Assembly (NCBI GenBank): GCA_964486725.1
Contig: CAZAOK010000007.1
Span: forward strand, 1-64,000
Length of the DNA: 64,000 bases
Reading direction: 5' to 3'
Origin: M55B154 sp964486725
Lineage (GTDB): Bacteria; Spirochaetota; UBA4802; UB4802
Made by a program: the position numbers and the translations under genes. The notes beneath the pieces were generated by a model. That model did no database searches. It was not told where the DNA came from and worked only from the letters and a program-made list of their open reading frames with translations. Shown here piece after piece: positions 16,846-24,348 of the stretch; positions within the stretch are counted from its first letter, which is position 1, and every line of letters starts with the position of its first letter.

Positions 16846-16891
16846 TTTTATACAGGTGCAAGTGTCTGATTTTCGATGCACCTGTATAAAA
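16846..16891. terminator. bidirectional terminator hairpin
   Basis: A perfect 15-bp inverted repeat (16846-16860 with 16877-16891) with a 16-base loop lies between the convergent lipoprotein and Yip1 genes. A-rich and T-rich flanks on both sides fit termination in both directions. Confidence 0.88.
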
Positions 16892-16909
16892 AAATCATTT
16901 TATGTTAAT

Positions 16910-17629
16910 TTACTGGTTCTGCTTCTCCATCTCTTCAGCTGCTTTTTTTGCACTTTCTTGCATTTGCTTCATAAACTGGTCTGCATTTTCTTGGTTTTTT
17001 AAAGTATCTTTCATCATCTTGTCACCAAATGAAGATGTTGCCCTGTAAGCGGTAAAAGAGGTGATGGTCATAAGAACGATAAGTACCGCGAGTATAATTG
17101 TAACAACCTTGGAGGCTCCTTCTTTAGCCTGAAGGGATGCTGTTAAAGCATTGTACAGCAGCCAGAGCCCATACAGCGATACGGCCAGGCCAACTATAGC
17201 GCCAAGATAAAAGTTAATGCCACCGGTAAAACCAAGAAGAGCCTGTACTGGAGACATTACCATCAGTGCCGCAGTTACACGAACGTTTGCTTCGTAACTG
17301 GTATTTCCACCGCAGATTGCAGATATTATCAGCATGATAAGTCCGCCGATGAAAAGACCAATGAGGGCAAAGACCAGCCCTCCAACAATTGCCATCACGC
17401 CTACGGCGCCGCCGAACATCGCACCAAATCCACCTGCTGCTGAAAGACCTATGATACCCCAGATAAACGTGATTAGACCTGCGACCAGACCGTATAGTAA
17501 TGCCTTGATAATTGGTTCACCAAATCCACCTTCTTTTGCCATGGACGCAAAATATTCCTTTGGGTTTGTAAGGGTGTTTTTGGAATCATCGATAAATTGT
17601 GCGAAATTGAAACCTCCGCCTTCAGCCAT
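16910..17629 (-). CDS. stand-alone Yip1-domain membrane protein
   Basis: A 239-residue membrane protein with about five helices, nearly identical to the C-terminal part of the TM2-Yip1 fusion at 9799-10782 (from AEGGGFNFAQFIDD on). The short tails differ: here KQMQESAKKAAEEMEK, there a longer charged segment. Glycine-rich helices and the invariant MSPVQALLGFTGGINF are shared. Yip1-family proteins act in membrane traffic in eukaryotes; the bacterial role is unknown. AAGGAGGAA precedes the ATG. Nucleotide wording here is less AT-rich than the lipoprotein genes beside it, which suggests it is older in the genome than the island. Confidence 0.88.
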   Translation of the reverse strand: MAEGGGFNFAQFIDDSKNTLTNPKEYFASMAKEGGFGEPIIKALLYGLVAGLITFIWGIIGLSAAGGFGAMFGGAVGVMAIVGGLVFALIGLFIGGLIMLIISAICGGNTSYEANVRVTAALMVMSPVQALLGFTGGINFYLGAIVGLAVSLYGLWLLYNALTASLQAKEGASKVVTIILAVLIVLMTITSFTAYRATSSFGDKMMKDTLKNQENADQFMKQMQESAKKAAEEMEKQNQ

Positions 17630-17822
17630 ATACTTCCTCCTTTTAAAAAATAATTTGTAATGAATTCATACATATACGAAACGTATAAGTACATGTGAAG
17701 TATTTATTCTAAGATTATGGTAAGAAAGGTTTGTAAGATAATCAAGCAAAAATCGTAAATTAGTTGGAACAAAGTAGAATATTTTTCTTGATTCCTGTGG
17801 GATTATTCAGTAGTGATTGTGC

Positions 17823-18821
17823 ATGAATAACAGTAAATCTATAATACTAATATCCGATCGTAACAAAGAAATGTCAGCCCACCTGTCCGGTTCTTATCTT
17901 GTTGAATGTGAAGTTGAAACGGGCCAGTGTTATTACCATAATGAAAAATTTAAAAATTCTGTAGCATCTGGTGATATTATACTTGTTGAAGGAGTATCGT
18001 CAGAAAATATTAATACTATAATGGGCCAATGGTCAAAAAGAACAAAGCCTGGACGGATTATTTACTGTGTTGATAAGGTTGATGCTGAAGATAAAAAAAA
18101 TCTTATTTCGCAGGGGATGTCCGAAATATTAATACAGAAACCGGTTGAAGAGATAGTTAACTATATCAGGATGACATCTGAAAAACCGAAAGGATCATAT
18201 GGTAATATTGTCCTCCTGGATTCAGATTCTATTCAGAATACCATCATTACCCAGATTGTATCGGTGTTTCATTTTAACATAATCAGGGCTGCCACCATTG
18301 ACGAACTTATCCACCTTGTGCATCGTGAAAACGTTGAAATGGCTTTGATGAATATTGGCAGCAGAAATGTAAATATACAGGAATTTATACGGAAAACGTA
18401 TTCCGATACGGTTTTCAAGGGTATTCCATTTATTCCCTACAAGGCAAATCTTGATGATGTGTTTATTCACGAAATTTTATCTGGTCTGCACAGGCTTTCA
18501 AAGGTAGTGCTTTCAGCAGAAGAGCTGTATTCATTTCTTGTAAGCACCCTGTTCCGAAAAGTATTTCTTACCCCATTATACAGGTTGAAAACCGTTACGT
18601 CAGCAACAGGCACCCCGCAGTTTGCCAGGGAATCTTTGCGGCAGTTGTATCATTCGATCGGGTATGACCTGTTTACAATGGATCATATTTGCGGTGAAGA
18701 ACACTGTAAACAGTACAGGGGGTACGTGAGAGAACTGGAGTATGCCATGAATGTTATCGATGGATTTCAATGGCTGCTTCTTGAAAAAAGAGAGGGCCCT
18801 ACCTGCGAACGGGATGTTTGA
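17823..18821 (+). CDS. protein with two degenerate receiver domains
   Basis: A 332-residue soluble protein. Residues ~5-115 and ~123-235 each follow the receiver fold (strand IILIS-D, strand DIILVEG, strand RIIYCVD, and a KP pair before the last helix). The phospho-accepting Asp is replaced by Glu in the first (LVEGVS) and Asn in the second (LMNIGS). Such receivers usually signal without phosphorylation. The ~100-residue C-terminal part is helical, with a Cys/His cluster (HICGEEHCKQY). The ATG at 17823 is used in place of a TTG two codons earlier. It has no clear ribosome site. The 3' end overlaps the cytochrome gene by 23 bp. Confidence 0.65.
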   Translation: MNNSKSIILISDRNKEMSAHLSGSYLVECEVETGQCYYHNEKFKNSVASGDIILVEGVSSENINTIMGQWSKRTKPGRIIYCVDKVDAEDKKNLISQGMSEILIQKPVEEIVNYIRMTSEKPKGSYGNIVLLDSDSIQNTIITQIVSVFHFNIIRAATIDELIHLVHRENVEMALMNIGSRNVNIQEFIRKTYSDTVFKGIPFIPYKANLDDVFIHEILSGLHRLSKVVLSAEELYSFLVSTLFRKVFLTPLYRLKTVTSATGTPQFARESLRQLYHSIGYDLFTMDHICGEEHCKQYRGYVRELEYAMNVIDGFQWLLLEKREGPTCERDV

Positions 18822-19389
18822 AAATAAAGTCGGCGATCAGCTGCAAAGGCAGTTTTTGACGTTGCTGCTCTTTGGGATCGTCAGGGTAACAGGGGCGATC
18901 ATCATTGTGACAGTTGCGGCAGAGCTTTTCACGGTTTTTAATTCCATCATTACCAAGTATTGGGTACATGCCAAGTTTGACGGCTTTTCTATAAGCTGCT
19001 TCACGGTTGTTGAATGAGGCGTGATTGCTGAATTCGAAATACCGCCCACCTGGCCCGTGACAGGCTTCGCATCCCACCCCCTCTTTTGCGGTCTTTTCAA
19101 CGCGCCCGCCACCTGTGGTATGGCACTTGAGGCATCGATTGTTTTTTGAGGGGTTGTCAACAGAATGCCCTGATGCGATGCTTAAAGCTTTTTCTGTGGA
19201 AAGAACCTGGTAGGCTTTGGCATGGGGAGAGCCGGCCCATACCTCGTATTGATTGCCAATGGCGTTTGATTCATGGCATTTTCTGCACACATCAATTCCA
19301 GTATACTCGGCAACCCGGGTAGCCTGTACAGTTGCAATGCCCGATGATATTATAATAATCAGAAACAGTATGTATACAAATGGTTTCAT
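18799..19389 (-). CDS. tetrahaem c-type cytochrome
   Basis: A ~196-residue periplasmic cytochrome with a signal peptide and four CxxCH haem-binding motifs: CRKCH, CLKCH, CEACH and CRNCH. Extra histidines (SPHAKAY, GHSVDN, NHASF) could be axial ligands. The motif spacing recalls the cytochrome c554 group that carries electrons in anaerobic respiration. The ATG at 19389 starts a clean signal sequence; a GTG at 19410 would add seven residues. Neither has a strong ribosome site. No cytochrome maturation genes are nearby. Confidence 0.88.
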   Translation of the reverse strand: MKPFVYILFLIIIISSGIATVQATRVAEYTGIDVCRKCHESNAIGNQYEVWAGSPHAKAYQVLSTEKALSIASGHSVDNPSKNNRCLKCHTTGGGRVEKTAKEGVGCEACHGPGGRYFEFSNHASFNNREAAYRKAVKLGMYPILGNDGIKNREKLCRNCHNDDRPCYPDDPKEQQRQKLPLQLIADFIFKHPVRR

Positions 19390-19541
19390 ATATAAAGGTT
19401 TATTATACACCAGTTTTTTATACAGAATGTATAAAAGTAATCAAATGTCAATAGTTTTAAAGTTGACTTTCAAAAAGAAAGTGTTATTATTTATGACAAT
19501 GATGGCAAGAAACAGTGTTATTCTTTTATGGAGAAAGATAT

Positions 19542-19829
19542 ATGGGAAATGGTTCTTCGGATAAGAAAGTTGGCGAATTCCTTGTAGATAACAGTATAAT
19601 AACAGGATACCAGCTGCAGGACGCATTGGATATGCAAAAAGATAATCCCGAGCGACGTGTAGGAGAAATACTGGTTACACAGGGGGTGTTGACAAAGGAA
19701 GAGTTGATTATGGCATTGGAAATGTACCTGATGGCAACCGATACACAACCAATGTTCGTTGATGAATGGCTCGACCAGGAAGAAGTGGATATGCTGATGA
19801 GCAGGTTTAATGACAGTACATCGAAATAG
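19542..19829 (+). CDS. lone GspE N-terminal-domain protein
   Basis: A 95-residue protein made of two short repeats of the type II secretion ATPase N-terminal fold (KKVGEFLVDNSIITGYQLQDA and RRVGEILVTQGVLTKEEL). No ATPase domain follows. The ATG at 19542 has GGAG 8 bases upstream; an in-frame GTG at 19515 would put that site inside the gene. Such stand-alone domains may bind membrane platform proteins or c-di-GMP. No type II secretion genes are in the window. Confidence 0.75.
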   Translation: MGNGSSDKKVGEFLVDNSIITGYQLQDALDMQKDNPERRVGEILVTQGVLTKEELIMALEMYLMATDTQPMFVDEWLDQEEVDMLMSRFNDSTSK

Positions 19830-19911
19830 TACTGGTTACTGAAAAATATACATATCTTGCAGGATGTAAAAAAGTCTTGACAAAAGAGGATACATTTTAA
19901 GAATATGCGCC

Positions 19912-20328
19912 ATGATTGAATTTGAAGATAAAACATGTTTTGGCTGTGGAAAAGAAAATGAGCGTGGACTTCGTCTTGAACTCAGTTTTGACGAAGACAC
20001 ACGAACTGCGTTTGGTGAATTCGTAGCCGATCAGAGCCTTGAAGGTCCTCCAAATATTATACATGCTGGAATCATCTGTGCTATTCTGGATGAAACCATG
20101 ATGACGGTCAATAAGTACATGGAAAATGTTGCCCTTACAGGCGAGTTGACCGTGCGGTATCTTCAGCCCGCCTTTATTGATGAGAACCTGTATATCCGTG
20201 GCTGGTATGTGAAGAAGAACAAACGAGTCATCGAAAACCGGGCCGAGATTGAAAATGAAATGGGTAAAATAGTGGCCCGAGCCAAAGGTAAATACATTGA
20301 AGTAGATGATTTACCCCAGCCCGAGTAA
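19912..20328 (+). CDS. hotdog-fold thioesterase
   Basis: A 138-residue protein of the PaaI/4HBT hotdog family. It opens with CFGCGKEN, a signature of one thioesterase subgroup, and has the helix HAGIICAILDETMM that supplies the catalytic acidic residue, then strand TGELTVRYLQPA. Members hydrolyse acyl-CoA thioesters; the substrate is unknown. There is no Shine-Dalgarno sequence in front of the ATG. TTGACA at 19877 would place transcription start close to the ATG, so the mRNA might be leaderless. tRNA-Leu follows 8 bases downstream. Confidence 0.85.
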   Translation: MIEFEDKTCFGCGKENERGLRLELSFDEDTRTAFGEFVADQSLEGPPNIIHAGIICAILDETMMTVNKYMENVALTGELTVRYLQPAFIDENLYIRGWYVKKNKRVIENRAEIENEMGKIVARAKGKYIEVDDLPQPE

Positions 20329-20336
20329 AAATAAAA

Positions 20337-20420
20337 GCCGAAGTGGTGGAACTGGTAGACGCAGCGGACTCAAAATCCGCCGGGGGAAACCCTGTGAGGG
20401 TTCGAGTCCCTCCTTCGGCA
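20337..20420 (+). tRNA. tRNA-Leu (anticodon CAA)
   Basis: A class II tRNA of 84 bases with a perfect 7-bp acceptor stem (GCCGAAG/CTTCGGC), anticodon stem GCGGA/TCCGC around loop CTCAAAA, a long variable arm, and the T loop GGTTCGAGTCC. The anticodon CAA reads UUG. The discriminator is A, and the 3' CCA is not encoded, so it must be added by the CCA-adding enzyme (50695-52086). Confidence 0.97.
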
Positions 20421-20438
20421 CAATGCTGTAGTGATAAT

Positions 20439-20466
20439 AAAAGCCTCTCAATAGTGAGAGGCTTTT
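20439..20466 (+). terminator. rho-independent terminator after tRNA-Leu
   Basis: AAAAGCCTCTCA (20439-20450) pairs perfectly with TGAGAGGCTTTT (20455-20466) around ATAG. The symmetric A/T flanks would let it work from both sides. Confidence 0.92.
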
Positions 20467-20479
20467 ATAGTATTATGAA

Positions 20480-20567
20480 AAGGGACAGATACGTAGTACA
20501 CCACGGGGGTGGGTTTAAGGGGATATTGTGAAGGTTTCCGGATGGGAGTGTGACATGTCTGTCCCCT
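20480..20567. repeat. REP-like inverted repeat pair
   Basis: AAGGGACAGATACGT at the left and ACATGTCTGTCCCC at the right face each other over ~60 bases. Pairs of GGGACAGA-type words in this arrangement are often seen around REP-associated tyrosine transposase genes, but no transposase is present here. Confidence 0.5.
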
Positions 20568-20568
20568 G

Positions 20569-20802
20569 TCAGGCTTTTGTTGCAGGTAACAAATCAGATA
20601 TATCGCATAATCCGGATGTAGTGGAAGAAACTAGTTTGCCTTCAAACATGGTGATAACAAGTGAGAGAAGGTGTGAATCCTGATAGTATTCTTCCGGATC
20701 ATGGACAGGTACTGATTTTCCTTTTTTACTATTCGAATATACATGTCTTTGCCCGGGATTCGTATAATGACGCATATGGTATTTTCCTTCATGTGGTATC
20801 AT
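20569..20802 (-). CDS. small hypothetical protein
   Basis: A 77-residue protein with an excellent ribosome site (AAGGAGT, 5 bases before the ATG). It is rich in His and Tyr at the N terminus (HEGKYHMRHYTNPGQRHVY) and has a short hydrophobic helix near 46-56. No family is recognised. It stands alone between the tRNA terminator and a MITE remnant. Confidence 0.55.
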   Translation of the reverse strand: MIPHEGKYHMRHYTNPGQRHVYSNSKKGKSVPVHDPEEYYQDSHLLSLVITMFEGKLVSSTTSGLCDISDLLPATKA

Positions 20803-20917
20803 AATACTCCTTACTTTTTCTGGGCATAATTAACTAACGGGTATATAGTATATATATGTGTAGTATTTTCAAGTATTTTTTTCTTTTTTAGCGTGTTTTT
20901 TTATTTTGAGAGTGGCC

Positions 20918-21008
20918 ACTCAGCTATGACTAAAATATTGATCATTTACTTCATATTATTCATTTTAGAATAATTTTGATTATTCTAAAATGACAGCTGG
21001 GTAATTAC
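20918..21008. repeat. MITE-like element, hairpin-less copy
   Basis: The left end ACTCAGCTATGACTAAAATATTG and right end TGACAGCTGGGTAATTAC match the termini of the other copies. The central GC hairpin is deleted. A 13-bp AT stem (ATTTTAGAATAAT/ATTATTCTAAAAT) remains. The rest of the 20803-21239 gap shows no gene. Confidence 0.75.
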
Positions 21009-21239
21009 TTTTAAGAATACTATATAGAAGGATGAAATCAGCAGGGTAGTATTTTCCAATAGAGGGAATGTTATATGGATTGAAGACGCTGGATGCTTAA
21101 AGTACGTAACTTTCAGCTGGAACATATTTCATAATGGATAAGCTGAAAAGTGTTCGATTTTTATGATGACCATGTTGACGGCATGATATTAAATCAATAC
21201 CTTGTAATTAATTATACCTACTGAGAAATGGAGTATCGA

Positions 21240-22733
21240 ATGAGTAAACCATATTATGATCCTAGTAAAGATTTTGATGAACTGCTTAAAAATGAGTTCA
21301 AAGAAGGTGCACAGGCTGATGCGGAGCAAACCGGCGCGAAACCAGGTACCGATGGAGATAAAACTTCAGAGTTCAATTTTGATATAAAACCTGAGGAGCT
21401 TGAAAGCTACTTAAACAGGTATGTTATTGGCCAGGAAGAGGCCATAGAAGTGATAGCAACCAAGGTGTGCACCCACTTTAACCGGATGAATATTGAACAT
21501 CAAATTCCTGAAGATGAAAAAATACTGGGGAACATCAAGAGTAACATGCTGTTGATTGGACCTACCGGTGTTGGGAAAACATATATTATCAAGCTGATTG
21601 CAAAAAGGATCGGTGTTCCCTTCGTTAAGGCTGATGCCACCAAGTTCAGCGAAACGGGATATGTGGGTGGTGACGTGGAGGACCTGGTCAGGGAGATGGT
21701 GCACGAGGCAGATGGTGATATTCACAGGGCCGAATACGGAATCATTTACCTTGACGAGATCGATAAGATCGCCGCAACTGGCAGTTCCAGCGGGCCCGAT
21801 GTCTCAAGAAGCGGTGTGCAGAGAAACCTTCTCAAGTTGATGGAAGACGCCGAGGTCGATCTGAAAACCCCCCATGACCTGGCTTCACAGGTGGAAGCAG
21901 CCATGGAAGCGCAGAGAACAGGTAAAGTATCGCGTAAAAAGATCAATACGCGAAATATTCTTTTTATTGTTTCTGGTGCCTTTGGGGAGCTTGACAATAT
22001 CATTAATAAAAGGATGAACAGGCAGCCTATAGGTTTTGGTAAAGACAAGGCGGTAAGCCTTGAAAAACAGGACACATTAAAGCAGGTGAGAACCGAAGAT
22101 CTTATCGAATTTGGTTTTGAATCTGAATTTATCGGACGGCTTCCGGTAACAATCGTGTTGAATGACCTGAAAGAAGAAGGACTGTACAGGATTTTAAAAA
22201 GCAAGTACAGTACAGTGGTTCTTGGTAAGAAAATGGATTTCAGGGCATACGGGATTGACCTGGAATTCAAGGATGACGCGTTGCGTATTCTGGCAAACAG
22301 GGCATATCATGAAAAGACAGGGGCAAGGGGGCTGCTGAGTGTATTTGAGAAAACCCTTATCAAGTTTGAGAAAACCCTGCCCTCAACTGATGTGAAAAAA
22401 CTGGTAGTAGATAAAGAGACGGTTGATGATCCATCTGAAGTGCTTAAAAAACTACTTCTCAATGATAATATTAAGGGATTTCAGAAAAACTTTCTTCTTG
22501 AACATGGAATATACCTGGATTTTGAAAAGGAAGCCCTGGAGCAGATACAGGAAAAAGCACGCAACGAGGGGAAGAGTATCCGCCAGGTATGCCAGGACCT
22601 GTTTCATGATTATCCTTACGCGCTGCAGTTGATGAACCAGGATCATTTTACCATTCCAGCCGAGGCGGTGGTGAAGTCGCAGGAATATATCGACGAATAC
22701 GTGAGAAAGAATTACAAGTCGGATCAGTCTTAA
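21240..22733 (+). CDS. ClpX-like AAA+ unfoldase without zinc finger
   Basis: A 497-residue AAA+ ATPase closest to ClpX. Walker A GPTGVGKT is at 107-114, the ClpX pore loop GYVGGDVEDL at ~140, Walker B IIYLDEIDKI at ~168, an arginine finger in EFIGRLPV, and sensor 2 in TGARGLL. The tripeptide IGF, which in ClpX docks on ClpP, appears in RQPIGFG. The four-cysteine zinc domain that starts genuine ClpX is missing. There is an extra C-terminal region of ~100 residues. It is probably an unfoldase with its own substrates, perhaps sharing ClpP. The ATG at 21240 has GGAG 6 bases before it and is preferred over 21228. A terminator follows. Confidence 0.85.
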   Translation: MSKPYYDPSKDFDELLKNEFKEGAQADAEQTGAKPGTDGDKTSEFNFDIKPEELESYLNRYVIGQEEAIEVIATKVCTHFNRMNIEHQIPEDEKILGNIKSNMLLIGPTGVGKTYIIKLIAKRIGVPFVKADATKFSETGYVGGDVEDLVREMVHEADGDIHRAEYGIIYLDEIDKIAATGSSSGPDVSRSGVQRNLLKLMEDAEVDLKTPHDLASQVEAAMEAQRTGKVSRKKINTRNILFIVSGAFGELDNIINKRMNRQPIGFGKDKAVSLEKQDTLKQVRTEDLIEFGFESEFIGRLPVTIVLNDLKEEGLYRILKSKYSTVVLGKKMDFRAYGIDLEFKDDALRILANRAYHEKTGARGLLSVFEKTLIKFEKTLPSTDVKKLVVDKETVDDPSEVLKKLLLNDNIKGFQKNFLLEHGIYLDFEKEALEQIQEKARNEGKSIRQVCQDLFHDYPYALQLMNQDHFTIPAEAVVKSQEYIDEYVRKNYKSDQS

Positions 22734-22782
22734 GATCATAATAGGTTCTTTGATTGAGCAGGACTGAACACTCGGAATACGG

Positions 22783-22823
22783 GGAGAAGCCTTATATTGA
22801 AAATAAAGGCTTCTCCTGTTTTT
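22783..22823 (+). terminator. rho-independent terminator
   Basis: GGAGAAGCCTT (22783-22793) pairs with AAGGCTTCTCC (22806-22816), then TGTTTTT. It lies 49 bases after the ClpX-like gene. Confidence 0.88.
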
Positions 22824-22849
22824 GAACAAGATGTTGTTGGTAAAAAAAT

Positions 22850-23374
22850 CTAATCAATCCGCTTGAAACTGTTGCGGTACTGGTCAGTAAGGTCAACGTA
22901 CACCTGTTTGGCCAGATTCCACGTTTCTGTGTGCCTGTCCTGCACCTTTCCTATTTCTTTTGCGGGTGAACCCGCATAGATGGTTTCAGCGGGAACCTTC
23001 AGCCTGTTGACCACCAGTGCCTGCTCGGCGATTATGGCCCAGCGGCCGATTTCGGAGTAATCGCAGATCATCGCCTGCATGCCGATTACTGCCAGGTCGC
23101 CTATGGTGGCATTGTGAATCATGGCCATGTGACCTATGGTTACCCGTTCGCCGATTATGGTTTCACCCATCGGGCGGGCATGAATGGTTACACCTTCTTC
23201 CACCGCTGTTTCATCGCCGATGATGATAGTACCGTAATCACCCCGTAGTATCGCGCCAAATCCGATATAACAATTCTTTCCGATTCTAACATCACCGATA
23301 ATCTCGGCGGAGGGTGCTATCCAGGTTCCTTTACCTACCTGTGGTTTGCGGGTGTTGATTTCATATAATGGCAT
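22850..23374 (-). CDS. gamma-carbonic-anhydrase-like hexapeptide protein (YrdA type)
   Basis: A 174-residue left-handed beta-helix protein of the YrdA/PaaY/CamH group. Metal-ligand histidines are in TIHARP, GHMAMIHN (two), and the RGDYGTI motif is at the expected place. The acidic loop and shuttle glutamate of Cam are absent, so hydratase activity is uncertain. The end (AGSPAKEIGKV) is typical of the subgroup. It is the second gamma-CA-fold protein in the window, the other being at 8164. Confidence 0.9.
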   Translation of the reverse strand: MPLYEINTRKPQVGKGTWIAPSAEIIGDVRIGKNCYIGFGAILRGDYGTIIIGDETAVEEGVTIHARPMGETIIGERVTIGHMAMIHNATIGDLAVIGMQAMICDYSEIGRWAIIAEQALVVNRLKVPAETIYAGSPAKEIGKVQDRHTETWNLAKQVYVDLTDQYRNSFKRID

Positions 23375-23453
23375 GTATACCTCCCGTTATTATATATTGT
23401 AAAAATCCGCAAGTATCGCATTATGACTTTGTGGTAACGGGAGGTCAATTGAT

Positions 23454-24230
23454 TTACTTCTGAAGGGCTTTCACCACAATGGCGCCGGCCCGGGTTGTCA
23501 TGGTTTTGGAAAAAAACCTGGGCATAAATGACATTATCTTGTTGGAAAGACCTGCAACAACCTTTGGCTTTTTCCCAAGTGTATTTAATCCCAGGCGTGC
23601 AACTTTGTGGGGACTCATGCCGGCGTTTTTTGTGCCTGCTACTTCCTGGAATTCAGTTATGGTTGCACCGGGGCATAGGGCCAGTACGTCAACCCCCAGT
23701 GGTTTCAACTCGTGCCAGAGTGACATGGTGAAGTTGAGAACGTATACCTTTGACGCGGAGTAGTTGGCCCATCCCGGCATGGGAAGAAAAGATGTCAGTG
23801 ATGAAACATTGATTATGCCTCCACTGCCACGGGCTGCTAGTTTATTGCCGAAAATATGGGACAACACAGCCACAGTTCGCACGTTCAGGTTTACCTGGCT
23901 GATCTCTTTCTCCAGATCGTTGTCAATGAAGGGGCCTGTTGTGGCGAAACCGGCGTTATTGACAAGAAGCCCCACATCAAGGCCTTCAATTTCCGGCAGC
24001 AGGGTGGCCATGAAGTTTTCATGGGAAAGGTCAACACTGATGGTTCGGGTATCGACGCCGTGCTGCTCACGGATCTGCCGGGCAAGGGCGTCCAGCCGTT
24101 CCTTTCGCCGGGCTGCCATAACGACGTGTAATCCCCTTTCTGCAAGCTGCAGCGCGAATTGTTCCCCTATGCCCGATGAGGCACCGGTTACCAGGGCCCA
24201 TGGGCCGTATTTATCAATAAATGATTTCAT
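23454..24230 (-). CDS. short-chain dehydrogenase/reductase
   Basis: A 258-residue SDR. The cofactor motif TGASSGIG is at ~14-21, the basic pair in MAARRKERL suggests NADPH, NNAG is present, and the catalytic Ser (VSSLTSF), Tyr and Lys (YSASK) are visible. The DltE/YqjQ-like subgroup fits best (CPGATITEF). The ATG at 24230 has GGAGGA upstream; an in-frame extension of 17 residues is unlikely. The substrate is unknown. Confidence 0.9.
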   Translation of the reverse strand: MKSFIDKYGPWALVTGASSGIGEQFALQLAERGLHVVMAARRKERLDALARQIREQHGVDTRTISVDLSHENFMATLLPEIEGLDVGLLVNNAGFATTGPFIDNDLEKEISQVNLNVRTVAVLSHIFGNKLAARGSGGIINVSSLTSFLPMPGWANYSASKVYVLNFTMSLWHELKPLGVDVLALCPGATITEFQEVAGTKNAGMSPHKVARLGLNTLGKKPKVVAGLSNKIMSFMPRFFSKTMTTRAGAIVVKALQK

Positions 24231-24348
24231 GCAGTTCCTCCATGTTTTGGATAAGATAATAGCTGATCTGGATTCATCCATGTACTTGTTGGATGAATAT
24301 ATATGATACTATACATTCATTGATGGAACAAGAAGAATTACCGGGTTG

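Noticed and set aside
8820..17700. Prophage or integrative element
   Set aside because: No integrase, transposase, phage structural gene or flanking direct repeat was found; only base composition and content point to transfer.
23764..24306. 180-residue plus-strand ORF over the SDR
   Set aside because: The SDR on the minus strand has all catalytic motifs; this one has none and no ribosome site.
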